Assembly: GCF_051014685.1 (NCBI RefSeq)
Contig: NW_027478521.1
Location: 1,070,993-1,134,992 of the forward strand
DNA length: 64,000 nucleotides
Direction: 5' to 3'
DNA from: Ptiloglossa arizonensis
Lineage: Eukaryota > Arthropoda > Insecta > Hymenoptera > Colletidae
The notes under the pieces were generated by a model. It ran no database searches, was not told where the DNA came from, and worked only from the letters and a program-made list of their open reading frames with translations. This document shows positions 1-12,400 of the stretch, in pieces. Every line of letters starts with the position of its first letter. The stretch's first letter is position 1. A program made the position numbers and the translations under genes.

Positions 1-34
1 CGTTTCTTACTTCCAAACCGCCATATCTCGCGAA

Positions 35-50
35 CGGATTGACCAATCCG
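35..50. other. 16-bp dyad in the monomer (representative)
   Basis: CGGATTG-AC-CAATCCG has 7-bp arms with a 2-base centre and occurs at monomer positions 35-50 in most of the 366 copies. The second major class reads CGGATTG-AG-CAATCCG, so the class difference falls in the centre and leaves both arms intact. Minor classes (GACTAATCC, GACAAATCC, GGATGGACC, GGACTGACC) break one arm. The right arm contains CCAAT. The dyad could form a short cruciform or bind a dimeric protein; no binding is shown by sequence alone. Confidence 0.85.
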
Positions 51-135
51 CAAAATTTCTGTTGCATCTGAAAGTAGAAACTCGCCCGATTACAACGGTA
101 TGCGTACTTTTCCCCTAGGCCGTTCTAGTTAATCG

Positions 136-174
136 TTTCGAGCATCAGAACTGCGAAAATTTTGAGTTTCTCAA
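136..174. other. Inverted repeats and A4T4 tract at monomer end (representative)
   Basis: Three features lie close together. TTTCG at 136-140 pairs with CGAAA at 154-158 across a 13-base loop. AAAATTTT lies at 156-163. TTGAG-TTT-CTCAA at 162-174 forms a 5-bp stem with a 3-base loop. The common variant GAGTTTTTCAAG breaks the last stem. A second A/T tract, AAAATTT, lies at 52-58, so the tracts alternate at spacings of 104 and 71 bp along the array. AnTn tracts are known to bend DNA; curvature here is inferred. Confidence 0.7.
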
Positions 175-289
175 GCGTTTCTTACTTCCAAACTGCCATA
201 TCTCGCGAACGGATTGACCAATCAGCAAAATTTCTGATGCATCTGAAAGTAGAAAGTCGCCCGATTACAACGGTATGCGTACTTTTTCC

Positions 290-303
290 CTAGAACGTTC
301 TAG
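290..303. other. Perfect 14-bp palindrome CTAGAACGTTCTAG
   Basis: It is present at monomer positions 115-128 of the class that also carries GATGCATC / AAAGTCG and GTTATGCTTGTCGAG. Further examples lie near 1865, 3965, 4490, 10616, 39489, 50336 and 57166. The core AGAACGTTCT fits the two-unit heat-shock-element pattern nGAAnnTTCn. Most other monomers have CTAGGCCGTTCTAG or CTAGTCCGTTCTAG, where only the CTAG ends pair. In repeat E it is CTAGAACCTTCTAG, with the symmetry broken at one base. Confidence 0.8.
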
Positions 304-3300
304 TTATGCTTGTCGAGCATCAGAACTGCGAAAATTTTGAGTTTCTCAAGCGTTTCTTACCTCCAAACTGCCATATCTCGCGAACGGATTGACCAATCCG
401 CAAAATTTCTGTTGCATCTGAAAGTAGAAACTCGCCCGATTACAACGGTATGCGTACTTTTCCCCTAGTCCGTCCTAGTTATTCGTTTCGAGCATCAGAA
501 CTGCGAAAATTTTGAGTTTTTCAAGCGTTTCTTACTTCCAAATTGCCATACCTCGCGAACGGATTGAGCAATCCGCAAAATTTCTGTTGCATCTGAAGGT
601 AGAAACTCGCCCGTTTACAACGGAATGCGTACTTTTCCCCTAGGCCGTTCTAGTTATTCGTTTCGAGCATCAGAACTGCGAAAATTTTGAGTGTCTCAAG
701 CGTTTCTTACCTCCAAACCGCCATATCTCGCGAACGGATTGACCAATCCGCAAAATTTCTGTTGCATCTGAAAGTAGAAACTCGCCCGATTACAACGGTA
801 TGCGTACTTTTCCCCTAGTCCGTTCTAGTTATTCGTTTCGAGCATCATAACTGCGAAAATTTTGAGTTTCTCAAGCGTTTCTTACCTCCAAACTGCCATA
901 TCTCGCGAACGGATTGACTAATCCGCAAAATTTCTGTTGCATCTGAAAGTAGAAACTCACCCGATTACAACGGTATGCGTACTTTTCCCCTAGGCCGTTC
1001 TAGTTATTCTTTTCGAGCATCAGAACTGCGAAAATTTGGAGTTTCTCAAGCGTTTCTTACCTCCAAACTGCCATATCTCGCGAACGGATTGACCAATCCG
1101 CAAAATTTCTGTTGCATCTGAAAGTAGAAACTCGCCCGATTACAACGGTATGCGTACTTTTCCCCTAGTCCGTTCTAGTTATTCGTTTCGAGCATCAGAA
1201 CTGCGAAAATTTTGAGTTTCTCAAGCGTTTCTTACCTCCAAACTGCCATATCTCGCGAACGGATTGACCAATCCGCAAAATTTCTGTTGCATCTGAAAGT
1301 ACAAACTCGCCCGATTACAACGGTATGCCTACTTTTCCCCTAGGCCGTTCTAGTTATTCGTTTCGAGCATCAGAACTGCGAAAATGTTGAGTTTATCAAG
1401 CGTTTCTTACCTACAAACTGCCATATCTCGCGAACGGATTGACCAATCCCCAAAATTTCTGTTGCATCTGAAAGTAGAAACTCGCCCGATTACAACGGTA
1501 TGCGTACTTTTCCCCTAGGCCGTTCTAGTTATTCGTTTCGAGCATCAGAACTGCGAAAATTTTGAGTTTCTCAAGCGTTTCTTACTTCCAAACCGCCATA
1601 TCTCGCGAACGGATTGACCAATCCGCAAAATTTCTGTTGCATCTGAAAGTAGAAACTCGCCCGATTACAACGGTATGCGTACTTTTCCCCTAGGCCGTTC
1701 TAGTTAATCGTTTCGAGCATCAGAACTGCGAAAATTTTGAGTTTCTCAAGCGTTTCTTACTTCCAAACTGCCATATCTCGCGAACGGATTGACCAATCCG
1801 CAAAATTTCTGATGCAACTGAAAGAAGAAAGTCGCCCGATTACAACGGTATGCGTACTTTTCCCCTAGAACGTTCTAGTTATGCTTGTCGAGCATCAGAA
1901 CTGCGAAAATTTTGAGTTTCTCAAGCATTTCTTACCTCCAAACTGCCATATCTCGCGAACGGATTGACCAATCCGCAAAATTTCTGTTGCATCTGAAGGT
2001 AGAAACTCGCCCGATTACAACGGTATGCGTACTTTTCCCCTAGGCCGTTCTAGTTATTCGTTTCGAGCATCAGAACTGCGAAAATTTTGAGTTTCTCAAG
2101 CGTTTCTTACCTCCAAACTACCATATCTCGCGAACGGATTAACCAATCCGCAAAATTTCTGTTGCATCTGAAAGTACAAACTCGCCCGATTACAACGGTA
2201 TGCGTACTTTTCCCCTAGTCCGTTCTAGTTATTCGTTTCGAGCATCAGAACTGCGAAAATTTTGAGTTTCTCAAGCGTTTCTTACCTACAAACTGCCATA
2301 TCTCGCGAACGGATTGACCAGTCCGCAAAATTTCTGTTGCATCTGAAAGTAGAAACTCGCCCGATTACAACGGTATGCGTACTTTTCCCCTAGGCCGTTC
2401 TAGTTATTCGTTTCGAGCATCAGAACTGCGAAAATTTTGAGTTTCTCAAGCGTTTCTTACTTCCAAACCGCCATATCTCGCGAACGGATTGACCAATCCG
2501 CAAAATTTCTGTTGCATCTGAAAGTAGAAACTCGCCCGATTACAACGGTATGCGTACTTTTCCCCTAGGCCGTTCTAGTTATGCTTGTCGAGCATCAGAA
2601 CTGCGAAAATTTTGAGTTTCTCAAGCGTTTCTTAACTCCAAACTGCCATATCTCGCGAACGGATTGACCAATCCGCAAAATTTCTGTTGCTTCTGAAAGT
2701 AGAAACTCGCCCGATTACAACGGTATGCGTACTTTTCCCCTAGTCCGTCCTAGTTATTCGTTTCGAGCATCAGAACTGCGAAAATTTTGAGTTTTTCAAG
2801 CGTTTCTTACTTCCAAATTGCCATACCTCGCGAACGGATTGAGCAATCCGCAAAATTTCTGTTGCATCTGAAGGTAGAAACTCGCCCGTTTACAACGGAA
2901 TGCGTACTTTTCCCCTAGGCCGTTCTAGTTATTCGTTTCGAGCATCAGAACTGCGATAATTTTGAGTTTCTCAAGCGTTTCTTACTTCCAAACCGCCATA
3001 TCTCGCGAACGGATTGACCAATCCGCAAAATTTCTGTTGCATCTGAAAGTAGAAACTCGCCCGATTACAACGGTATGCGTACTTTTCCCCTAGTCCGTTC
3101 TAGTTATTCGTTTCGAGCATCAGAACTGCGAAAATTTTGAGTTTCTCAAGCGTTTCTTACCTCCAAACTGCCATATCTCGCGAACGGATTGACTAATCCG
3201 CAAAATTTCTGTTGCATCTGAAAGTAGAAACTCACCCGATTACAACGGTATGCGTACTTTTCCCCTAGTCCGTTCTAGTTATTCGTTTCGAGCATCAGAA

Positions 3301-4725
3301 CTGCGAAAATTTTGAGTTTCTCAAGCGTTTCTTACCTCCAAACTGCCATATCTCGCGAACGGATTGACTAATCCGCAAAATTTCTGTTGCATCTGAAAGT
3401 AGAAACTCACCCGATTACAACGGTATGCGTACTTTTCCCCTAGGCCGTTCTAGTTATTCTTTTCGAGCATCAGAACTGCGAAAATTTGGAGTTTCTCAAG
3501 CGTTTCTTACCTCCAAACTACCATATCTCGCGAACGGATTGACCAATCCGCAAAATTTCTGTTGCATCTGAAAGTAGAAACTCGCCCGATTACAACGGTA
3601 TGCGTACTTTTCCCCTAGTCCGTTTTAGTTATTCGTTTCGAGCATCAGAACTGCGAAAATTTTGAGTTTCTCAAGCGTTTCTTACCTCCAAACTGCCATA
3701 TCTCGCGAACGGATTGACCAATCCGCAAAATTTCCGTTGCATCTGAAAGTAGAAACTAGCCCGATTACAACGGTATGCGTACTTTTCCCCTAGGCCGTTC
3801 TAGTTAATCGTTTCGAGCATCAGAACTGCGAAAATTTTGAGTTTCTCAAGCGTTTCTTACTTCCAAACTGCCATATCTCGCGAACGGATTGACCAATCAG
3901 CAAAATTTCTGATGCATCTGAAAGTAGAAAGTCGCTCGATTACAACGGTATGCGTACTTTTCCCCTAGAACGTTCTAGTTATGCTTGTCGAGCATCAGAA
4001 CTGCGAAAATTTTGAGTTTCTCAAGCGTTTCTTACCTCCAACCTGCCATATCTCGCGAACGGATTGACCAATCCGCAAAATTTCTGTTGCATCTGAAAGT
4101 AGAAACTCGCCCGATTACAACGGTATGCGTACTTTTCCCCTAGGCCGTTCTAGTTATTCGTTTCGAGCATCAGAACTGCGAAAATTTTGAGTTTCTCAAG
4201 CGTTTCTTACTTCCAAACCGCCATATCTCGCGAACGGATTGACCAATCCGCAAAATTTCTGTTGCATCTGAAAGTAGAAACTCGCCCGATTACAACGGTA
4301 TGCGTACTTTTCCCCTAGGCCGTTCTAGTTAATCGTTTCGAGCATCAGAACTGCGAAAATTTTGAGTTTCTCAAGCGTTTCTTACTTCCAAACTGCCATA
4401 TCTCGCGAACGGATTGACCAATCAGCAAAATTTCTGATGCATCTGAAAGTAGAAAGTCGCCCGATTACAACGGTATGCGTACTTTTTCCCTAGAACGTTC
4501 TAGTTATGCTTGTCGAGCATCAGAACTGCGAAAATTTTGAGTTTCTCAAGCGTTTCTTACCTCCAAACTGCCATATCTCGCGAACGGATTGACCAATCCG
4601 CAAAATTTCTGTTGCATCTGAAAGTAGAAACTCGCCCGATTACAACGGTATGCGTACTTTTCCCCTAGGCCGTTCTAGTTATTCGTTTCGAGCATCAGAA
4701 CTGCGAAAATTTTGAGTTTCTCAAG

Positions 4726-7700
4726 CGTTTCTTACTTCCAAACCGCCATATCTCGCGAACGGATTGACCAATCCGCAAAATTTCTGTTGCATCTGAAAGT
4801 AGAAACTCGCCCGATTACAACGGTATGCGTACTTTTCCCCTAGGCCGTTCTAGTTAATCGTTTCGAGCATCAGAACTGCGAAAATTTTGAGTTTCTCAAG
4901 CGTTTCTTACTTCCAAACTGCCATATCTCGCGAACGGATTGACCAATCAGCAAAATTTCTGATGCATCTGAAAGTAGAAAGTCGCCCGATTACAACGGTA
5001 TGCGTACTTTTTCCCTAGAACGTTCTAGTTATGCTTGTCGAGCATCAGAACTGCGAAAATTTTGAGTTTCTCAAGCGTTTCTTACCTCCAAACTGCCATA
5101 TCTCGCGAACGGATTGACCAATCCGCAAAATTTCTGTTGCATCTGAAAGTAGAAACTCGCCCGATTACAACGGTATGCGTACTTTTCCCCTAGTCCGTCC
5201 TAGTTATTCGTTTCGAGCATCAGAACTGCGAAAATTTTGAGTTTTTCAAGCGTTTCTTACTTCCAAATTGCCATACCTCGCGAACGGATTGAGCAATCCG
5301 CAAAATTTCTGTTGCATCTGAAGGTAGAAACTCGCCCGTTTACAACGGAATGCGTACTTTTCCCCTAGGCCGTTCTAGTTATTCGTTTCGAGCATCAGAA
5401 CTGCGAAAATTTTGAGTGTCTCAAGCGTTTCTTACCTCCAAACCGCCATATCTCGCGAACGGATTGACCAATCCGCAAAATTTCTGTTGCATCTGAAAGT
5501 AGAAACTCGCCCGATTACAACGGTATGCGTACTTTTCCCCTAGTCCGTTCTAGTTATTCGTTTCGAGCATCATAACTGCGAAAATTTTGAGTTTCTCAAG
5601 CGTTTCTTACCTCCAAACTGCCATATCTCGCGAACGGATTGACTAATCCGCAAAATTTCTGTTGCATCTGAAAGTAGAAACTCACCCGATTACAACGGTA
5701 TGCGTACTTTTCCCCTAGGCCGTTCTAGTTATTCTTTTCGAGCATCAGAACTGCGAAAATTTGGAGTTTCTCAAGCGTTTCTTACCTCCAAACTGCCATA
5801 TCTCGCGAACGGATTGACCAATCCGCAAAATTTCTGTTGCATCTGAAAGTAGAAACTCGCCCGATTACAACGGTATGCGTACTTTTCCCCTAGTCCGTTC
5901 TAGTTATTCGTTTCGAGCATCAGAACTGCGAAAATTTTGAGTTTCTCAAGCGTTTCTTACCTCCAAACTGCCATATCTCGCGAACGGATTGACCAATCCG
6001 CAAAATTTCTGTTGCATCTGAAAGTACAAACTCGCCCGATTACAACGGTATGCCTACTTTTCCCCTAGGCCGTTCTAGTTATTCGTTTCGAGCATCAGAA
6101 CTGCGAAAATGTTGAGTTTATCAAGCGTTTCTTACCTACAAACTGCCATATCTCGCGAACGGATTGACCAATCCCCAAAATTTCTGTTGCATCTGAAAGT
6201 AGAAACTCGCCCGATTACAACGGTATGCGTACTTTTCCCCTAGGCCGTTCTAGTTATTCGTTTCGAGCATCAGAACTGCGAAAATTTTGAGTTTCTCAAG
6301 CGTTTCTTACTTCCAAACCGCCATATCTCGCGAACGGATTGACCAATCCGCAAAATTTCTGTTGCATCTGAAAGTAGAAACTCGCCCGATTACAACGGTA
6401 TGCGTACTTTTTCCCTAGGCCGTTCTAGTTAATCGTTTCGAGCATCAGAACTGCGAAAATTTTGAGTTTCTCAAGCGTTTCTTACTTCCAAACTGCCATA
6501 TCTCGCGAACGGATTGACCAATCCGCAAAATTTCTGATGCAACTGAAAGAAGAAAGTCGCCCGATTACAACGGTATGCGTACTTTTCCCCTAGAACGTTC
6601 TAGTTATGCTTGTCGAGCATCAGAACTGCGAAAATTTTGAGTTTCTCAAGCATTTCTTACCTCCAAACTGCCATATCTCGCGAACGGATTGACCAATCCG
6701 CAAAATTTCTGTTGCATCTGAAGGTAGAAACTCGCCCGATTACAACGGTATGCGTACTTTTCCCCTAGGCCGTTCTAGTTATTCGTTTCGAGCATCAGAA
6801 CTGCGAAAATTTTGAGTTTCTCAAGCGTTTCTTACCTCCAAACTACCATATCTCGCGAACGGATTAACCAATCCGCAAAATTTCTGTTGCATCTGAAAGT
6901 ACAAACTCGCCCGATTACAACGGTATGCGTACTTTTCCCCTAGTCCGTTCTAGTTATTCGTTTCGAGCATCAGAACTGCGAAAATTTTGAGTTTCTCAAG
7001 CGTTTCTTACCTACAAACTGCCATATCTCGCGAACGGATTGACCAGTCCGCAAAATTTCTGTTGCATCTGAAAGTAGAAACTCGCCCGATTACAACGGTA
7101 TGCGTACTTTTCCCCTAGGCCGTTCTAGTTATTCGTTTCGAGCATCAGAACTGCGAAAATTTTGAGTTTCTCAAGCGTTTCTTACTTCCAAACCGCCATA
7201 TCTCGCGAACGGATTGACCAATCCGCAAAATTTCTGTTGCATCTGAAAGTAGAAACTCGCCCGATTACAACGGTATGCGTACTTTTCCCCTAGGCCGTTC
7301 TAGTTATGCTTGTCGAGCATCAGAACTGCGAAAATTTTGAGTTTCTCAAGCGTTTCTTAACTCCAAACTGCCATATCTCGCGAACGGATTGACCAATCCG
7401 CAAAATTTCTGTTGCTTCTGAAAGTAGAAACTCGCCCGATTACAACGGTATGCGTACTTTTCCCCTAGTCCGTCCTAGTTATTCGTTTCGAGCATCAGAA
7501 CTGCGAAAATTTTGAGTTTTTCAAGCGTTTCTTACTTCCAAATTGCCATACCTCGCGAACGGATTGAGCAATCCGCAAAATTTCTGTTGCATCTGAAGGT
7601 AGAAACTCGCCCGTTTACAACGGAATGCGTACTTTTCCCCTAGGCCGTTCTAGTTATTCGTTTCGAGCATCAGAACTGCGATAATTTTGAGTTTCTCAAG

Positions 7701-9450
7701 CGTTTCTTACTTCCAAACCGCCATATCTCGCGAACGGATTGACCAATCCGCAAAATTTCTGTTGCATCTGAAAGTAGAAACTCGCCCGATTACAACGGTA
7801 TGCGTACTTTTCCCCTAGTCCGTTCTAGTTATTCGTTTCGAGCATCAGAACTGCGAAAATTTTGAGTTTCTCAAGCGTTTCTTACCTCCAAACTGCCATA
7901 TCTCGCGAACGGATTGACTAATCCGCAAAATTTCTGTTGCATCTGAAAGTAGAAACTCACCCGATTACAACGGTATGCGTACTTTTCCCCTAGTCCGTTC
8001 TAGTTATTCGTTTCGAGCATCAGAACTGCGAAAATTTTGAGTTTCTCAAGCGTTTCTTACCTCCAAACTGCCATATCTCGCGAACGGATTGACTAATCCG
8101 CAAAATTTCTGTAGCATCTGAAAGTAGAAACTCACCCGATTACAACGGTATGCGTACTTTTCCCCTAGGCCGTTCTAGTTATTCTTTTCGAGCATCAGAA
8201 CTGCGAAAATTTGGAGTTTCTCAAGCGTTTCTTACCTCCAAACTACCATATCTCGCGAACGGATTGACCAATCCGCAAAATTTCTGTTGCATCTGAAAGT
8301 AGAAACTCGCCCGATTACAACGGTATGCGTACTTTTCCCCTAGTCCGTTTTAGTTATTCGTTTCGAGCATCAGAACTGCGAAAATTTTGAGTTTCTCAAG
8401 CGTTTCTTACCTCCAAACTGCCATATCTCGCGAACGGATTGACCAATCCGCAAAATTTCCGTTGCATCTGAAAGTAGAAACTAGCCCGATTACAACGGTA
8501 TGCGTACTTTTCCCCTAGGCCGTTCTAGTTAATCGTTTCGAGCATCAGAACTGCGAAAATTTTGAGTTTCTCAAGCGTTTCTTACTTCCAAACTGCCATA
8601 TCTCGCGAACGGATTGACCAATCAGCAAAATTTCTGATGCATCTGAAAGTAGAAAGTCGCTCGATTACAACGGTATGCGTACTTTTCCCCTAGAACGTTC
8701 TAGTTATGCTTGTCGAGCATCAGAACTGCGAAAATTTTGAGTTTCTCAAGCGTTTCTTACCTCCAACCTGCCATATCTCGCGAACGGATTGACCAATCCG
8801 CAAAATTTCTGTTGCATCTGAAAGTAGAAACTCGCCCGATTACAACGGTATGCGTACTTTTCCCCTAGGCCGTTCTAGTTATTCGTTTCGAGCATCAGAA
8901 CTGCGAAAATTTTGAGTTTCTCAAGCGTTTCTTACTTCCAAACCGCCATATCTCGCGAACGGATTGACCAATCCGCAAAATTTCTGTTGCATCTGAAAGT
9001 AGAAACTCGCCCGATTACAACGGTATGCGTACTTTTCCCCTAGGCCGTTCTAGTTAATCGTTTCGAGCATCAGAACTGCGAAAATTTTGAGTTTCTCAAG
9101 CGTTTCTTACTTCCAAACTGCCATATCTCGCGAACGGATTGACCAATCAGCAAAATTTCTGATGCATCTGAAAGTAGAAAGTCGCCCGATTACAACGGTA
9201 TGCGTACTTTTTCCCTAGAACGTTCTAGTTATGCTTGTCGAGCATCAGAACTGCGAAAATTTTGAGTTTCTCAAGCGTTTCTTACTTCCAAACTGCCATA
9301 TCTCGCGAACGGATTGACCAATCCGCAAAATTTCTGTTGCATCTGAAAGTAGAAACTCGCCCGATTACAACGGTATGCGTACTTTTCCCCTAGTCCGTCC
9401 TAGTTATTCGTTTCGAGCATCAGAACTGCGAAAATTTTGAGTTTTTCAAG
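4726..9450 (+). repeat. Higher-order repeat A, copy 2 (27 monomers)
   Basis: This is the tandem duplicate of 1-4725. By eye I noticed only two single-base differences before 9276: an extra T in the TTTTTCCC run at 6411 where copy 1 has C, and GTAGCATC near 8113 where copy 1 has GTTGCATC. The last monomer (9276-9450) does not match its partner at 4551-4725. It matches 5076-5250 instead, so copy 2 ends with a change of register from 4725 to 4200 bp. Near-identity over more than 4.5 kb implies a recent whole-unit duplication or gene conversion. Confidence 0.92.
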
Positions 9451-12400
9451 CGTTTCTTACTTCCAAATTGCCATACCTCGCGAACGGATTGAGCAATCCG
9501 CAAAATTTCTGTTGCATCTGAAGGTAGAAACTCGCCCGTTTACAACGGAATGCGTACTTTTCCCCTAGGCCGTCTAGTTATTCGTTTCGAGCATCAGAAC
9601 TGCGAAAATTTTGAGTTTCTCAAGCGTTTCTTACTTCCAAACCGCCATATCTCGCGAACGGATTGACCAATCCGCAAAATTTCTGTTGCATCTGAAAGTA
9701 GAAACTCGCCCGATTACAACGGTATGCGTACTTTTCCCCTAGTCCGTTCTAGTTATTCGTTTCGAGCATCATAACTGCGAAAATTTTGAGTTTCTCAAGC
9801 GTTTCTTACCTCCAAACTGCCATATCTCGCGAACGGATTGACTAATCCGCAAAATTTCTGTTGCATCTGAAAGTAGAAACTCGCCCGATTACAACGGTAT
9901 GCGTACTTTTCCCCTAGGCCGTTCTAGTTATTCGTTTCGAGCATCAGAACTGCGAAAATTTTGAGTTTCTCAAGCGTTTCTTACCTCCAAACTGCCATAT
10001 CTAGCGAACGGATTGACCAATCCGCAAAATTTCTGTTGCATTTGAAAGTAGAAACTCGCCCGATTACAACGGTATGCGTACTTTTCCCCTAGTCCGTTCT
10101 AGTTATTCGTTTCGAGCATCAGAACTGCGAAAATTTTGAGTTTCTCAAGCGTTTCTTACCTACAAACTGCCATATCTCGCGAACGGATTGACCAATCCGC
10201 AAAATTTCTGTTGCATCTGAAAGTAGAAACTCGCCCGATTACAACGTTATGCGTACTTTTCCCCTAGGCCGTTCTAGTTATTCGTTTCGAGCATCAGAAC
10301 TGCGAAAATTTTGAGTTTCTCAAGCGTTTCTTACTTCCAAACCGCCATATCTCGCGAACGGATTGACCAATCCGCAAAATTTCTGTTGCATCTGAAAGTA
10401 GAAACTCGCCCGATTACAACGGTATGCGTACTTTTCCCCTAGGCCGTTCTAGTTAATCGTTTCGAGCATCAGAACTGCGAAAATTTTGAGTTTCTCAAGC
10501 GTTTCTTACCTCCAAACTGCCATATCTCGCGAACGGATTGACCAATCCGCAAAATTTCTGATGCATCTGAAAGTAGAAAGTCGCCCGATTACAACGGTAT
10601 GCGTACTTTTCCCCTAGAACGTTCTAGTTATGCTTGTCGAGCATCAGAACTGCGAAAATTTTGAGTTTCTCAAGCGTTTCTTACCTCCAAACTGCCATAT
10701 CTCGCGAACGGATTGACCAATCCGCAAAATTTCCGTTGCATCTGAAAGTAGAAACTCGCCCGATTACAACGGTATGCGTACTTTTCGCCTAGTCCGTTCT
10801 AGTTATTCGTTTCGAGCATCAGAACTGCGAAAATTTTGAGTTTTTCAAGCGTTTCTTACTTCCAGATTGCCATACCTCGCGAACGGATTGAGCAATCCGC
10901 AAAATTTCTGTTGCATCTGAAGGTAGAAACTCGCCCGTTTACAACGGAATGCGTACTTTTCCCCTAGGCCGTTCTAGTTATTCGTTTCGAGCATCAGGAC
11001 TGCGAAAATTTTGAGTTTCTCAAGCGTTTCTTACTTCCAAACCGCCATATCTCGCGAACGGATTGACCAATCCGCAAAATTTCTGTTGCATCTGAAAGTA
11101 GAAACTCGCCCGATTACAACGGTATGCGTACTTTTCCCCTAGGCCGTTCTAGTTATTCGTTTCGAGCATCAGAACTGCGAAAATTTTGAGTTTCTCAAGC
11201 GTTTCTTACTTCCAAATTGCCATACCTCGCGAACGGATTGAGCAATCCGCAAAATTTCTGTTGCATCTGAAGGTAGAAACTCGCCCGTTTACAACGGTAT
11301 GCGTACTTTTCCCCTAGGCCGTTCTAGTTATTCGTTTCGAGCATCAGAACTGCGAAAATTTTGAGTTTCTCAAGCGTTTCTTACTTCCAAACCGCTATAC
11401 CTCGCGAACGGATTGAGCAATCCGCAAAATTTCTGTTGCATCTGAAGGTAGAAACTCGCCCGTTTACAACGGAATGCGTACTTTTCCCCTAGGCCGTTCT
11501 AGTTATTCGTTTCGAGCATCAGGACTGCGAAAATTTTGAGTTTCTCAAGCGTTTCTTACTTCCAAACTGCCATATCTCGCGAACGGATTGACCAATCAGC
11601 AAAATTTCTGATGCATCTGAAAGTAGAAAGTCGCCCGATTACAACGGTATGCGTACTTTTTCCCTAGAACGTTCTAGTTATGCTTGTCGAGCATCAGAAC
11701 TGCGAAAATTTTGAGTTTCTCAAGCGTTTCTTACCTCCAAACTGCCATATCTCGCGAACGGATTGACCAATCCGCAAAATTTCTGTTGCATCTGAAAGTA
11801 GAAACTCGCCCGATTACAACGTTATGCGTACTTTTCCCCTAGAACGTTCTAGTTATGCTTGTCGAGCATCAGAACTGCGAAAATTTTGAGTTTCTCAAGC
11901 GTTTCTTACCTCCAAACTGCCATATCTCGCGAACGGATTGACCAATCCGCAAAATTTCTATTGCATCTGAAAGTAGAAACTCGCCCGATTACAACGGTAT
12001 GCGTACTTTTCGCCTAGTCCGTTCTAGTTATTCGTTTCGAGCATCAGAACTGCGAAAATTTTGAGTTTTTCAAGCGTTTCTTACTTCCAGATTGCCATAC
12101 CTCGCGAACGGATTGAGCAATCCGCAAAATTTCTGTTGCATCTGAAGGTAGAAACTCGCCCGTTTACAACGGAATGCGTACTTTTCCCCTAGGCCGTTCT
12201 AGTTATTCGTTTCGAGCATCAGAACTGCGAAAATTTTGAGTTTCTCAAGCGTTTCTTACCTCCAAACTGCCATATCTCGCGAACGGATTGACCAATCCGC
12301 AAAATTTCTGATGCATCTGAAAGTAGAAAGTCGCCCGATTACAACGGTATGCGTACTTTTCCCCTAGAACGTTCTAGTTATGCTTGTCGAGCATCAGAAC

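Larger units (their letters stand above)
1..4725 (+). repeat. Higher-order repeat A, copy 1 (27 monomers)
   Basis: This 4725-bp unit of 27 monomers recurs at a constant offset of 4725 bp. Private markers prove the register: GAGTGTCTC near 689, CATAACTGCG near 845, TTTGGAG near 1035, AATGTTGAGTTTATC near 1384, AACTGAAAGAAG near 1816 and GTTGCTTCTG near 2691 each reappear once in copy 2. The unit contains a short internal repeat: its last three monomers (4201-4725) nearly duplicate its first three, differing in the third, where 4201-4725 has GGCCGTTC and 1-525 has GTCCGTCC. Monomers with an AACGTT palindrome and monomers with a GAGCAATCC core are interspersed through it. Confidence 0.93.

Noticed and set aside
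19..35. CENP-B-box-like sequence on the minus strand (TTCGCGAGATATGGC)
   Set aside because: The core pattern nTTCGnnnnAnnCGGGn is met at seven of nine fixed positions but not at two of the CGGG bases. CENP-B boxes need those; I treat it as a coincidence.
111..119. CCTAGG in TCCCCTAGGCC as a regulatory palindrome
   Set aside because: It is only 6 bp, varies freely among CTAGGCC, CTAGTCC and CTAGACC classes, and is expected by chance at this length.
130..147. Possible tRNA-type B box around GTTTCGAGCATC, which would suggest a SINE origin
   Set aside because: It shares TTCGA with the B-box pattern but lacks the following TCC, and I saw no paired A box or pol III terminator context.
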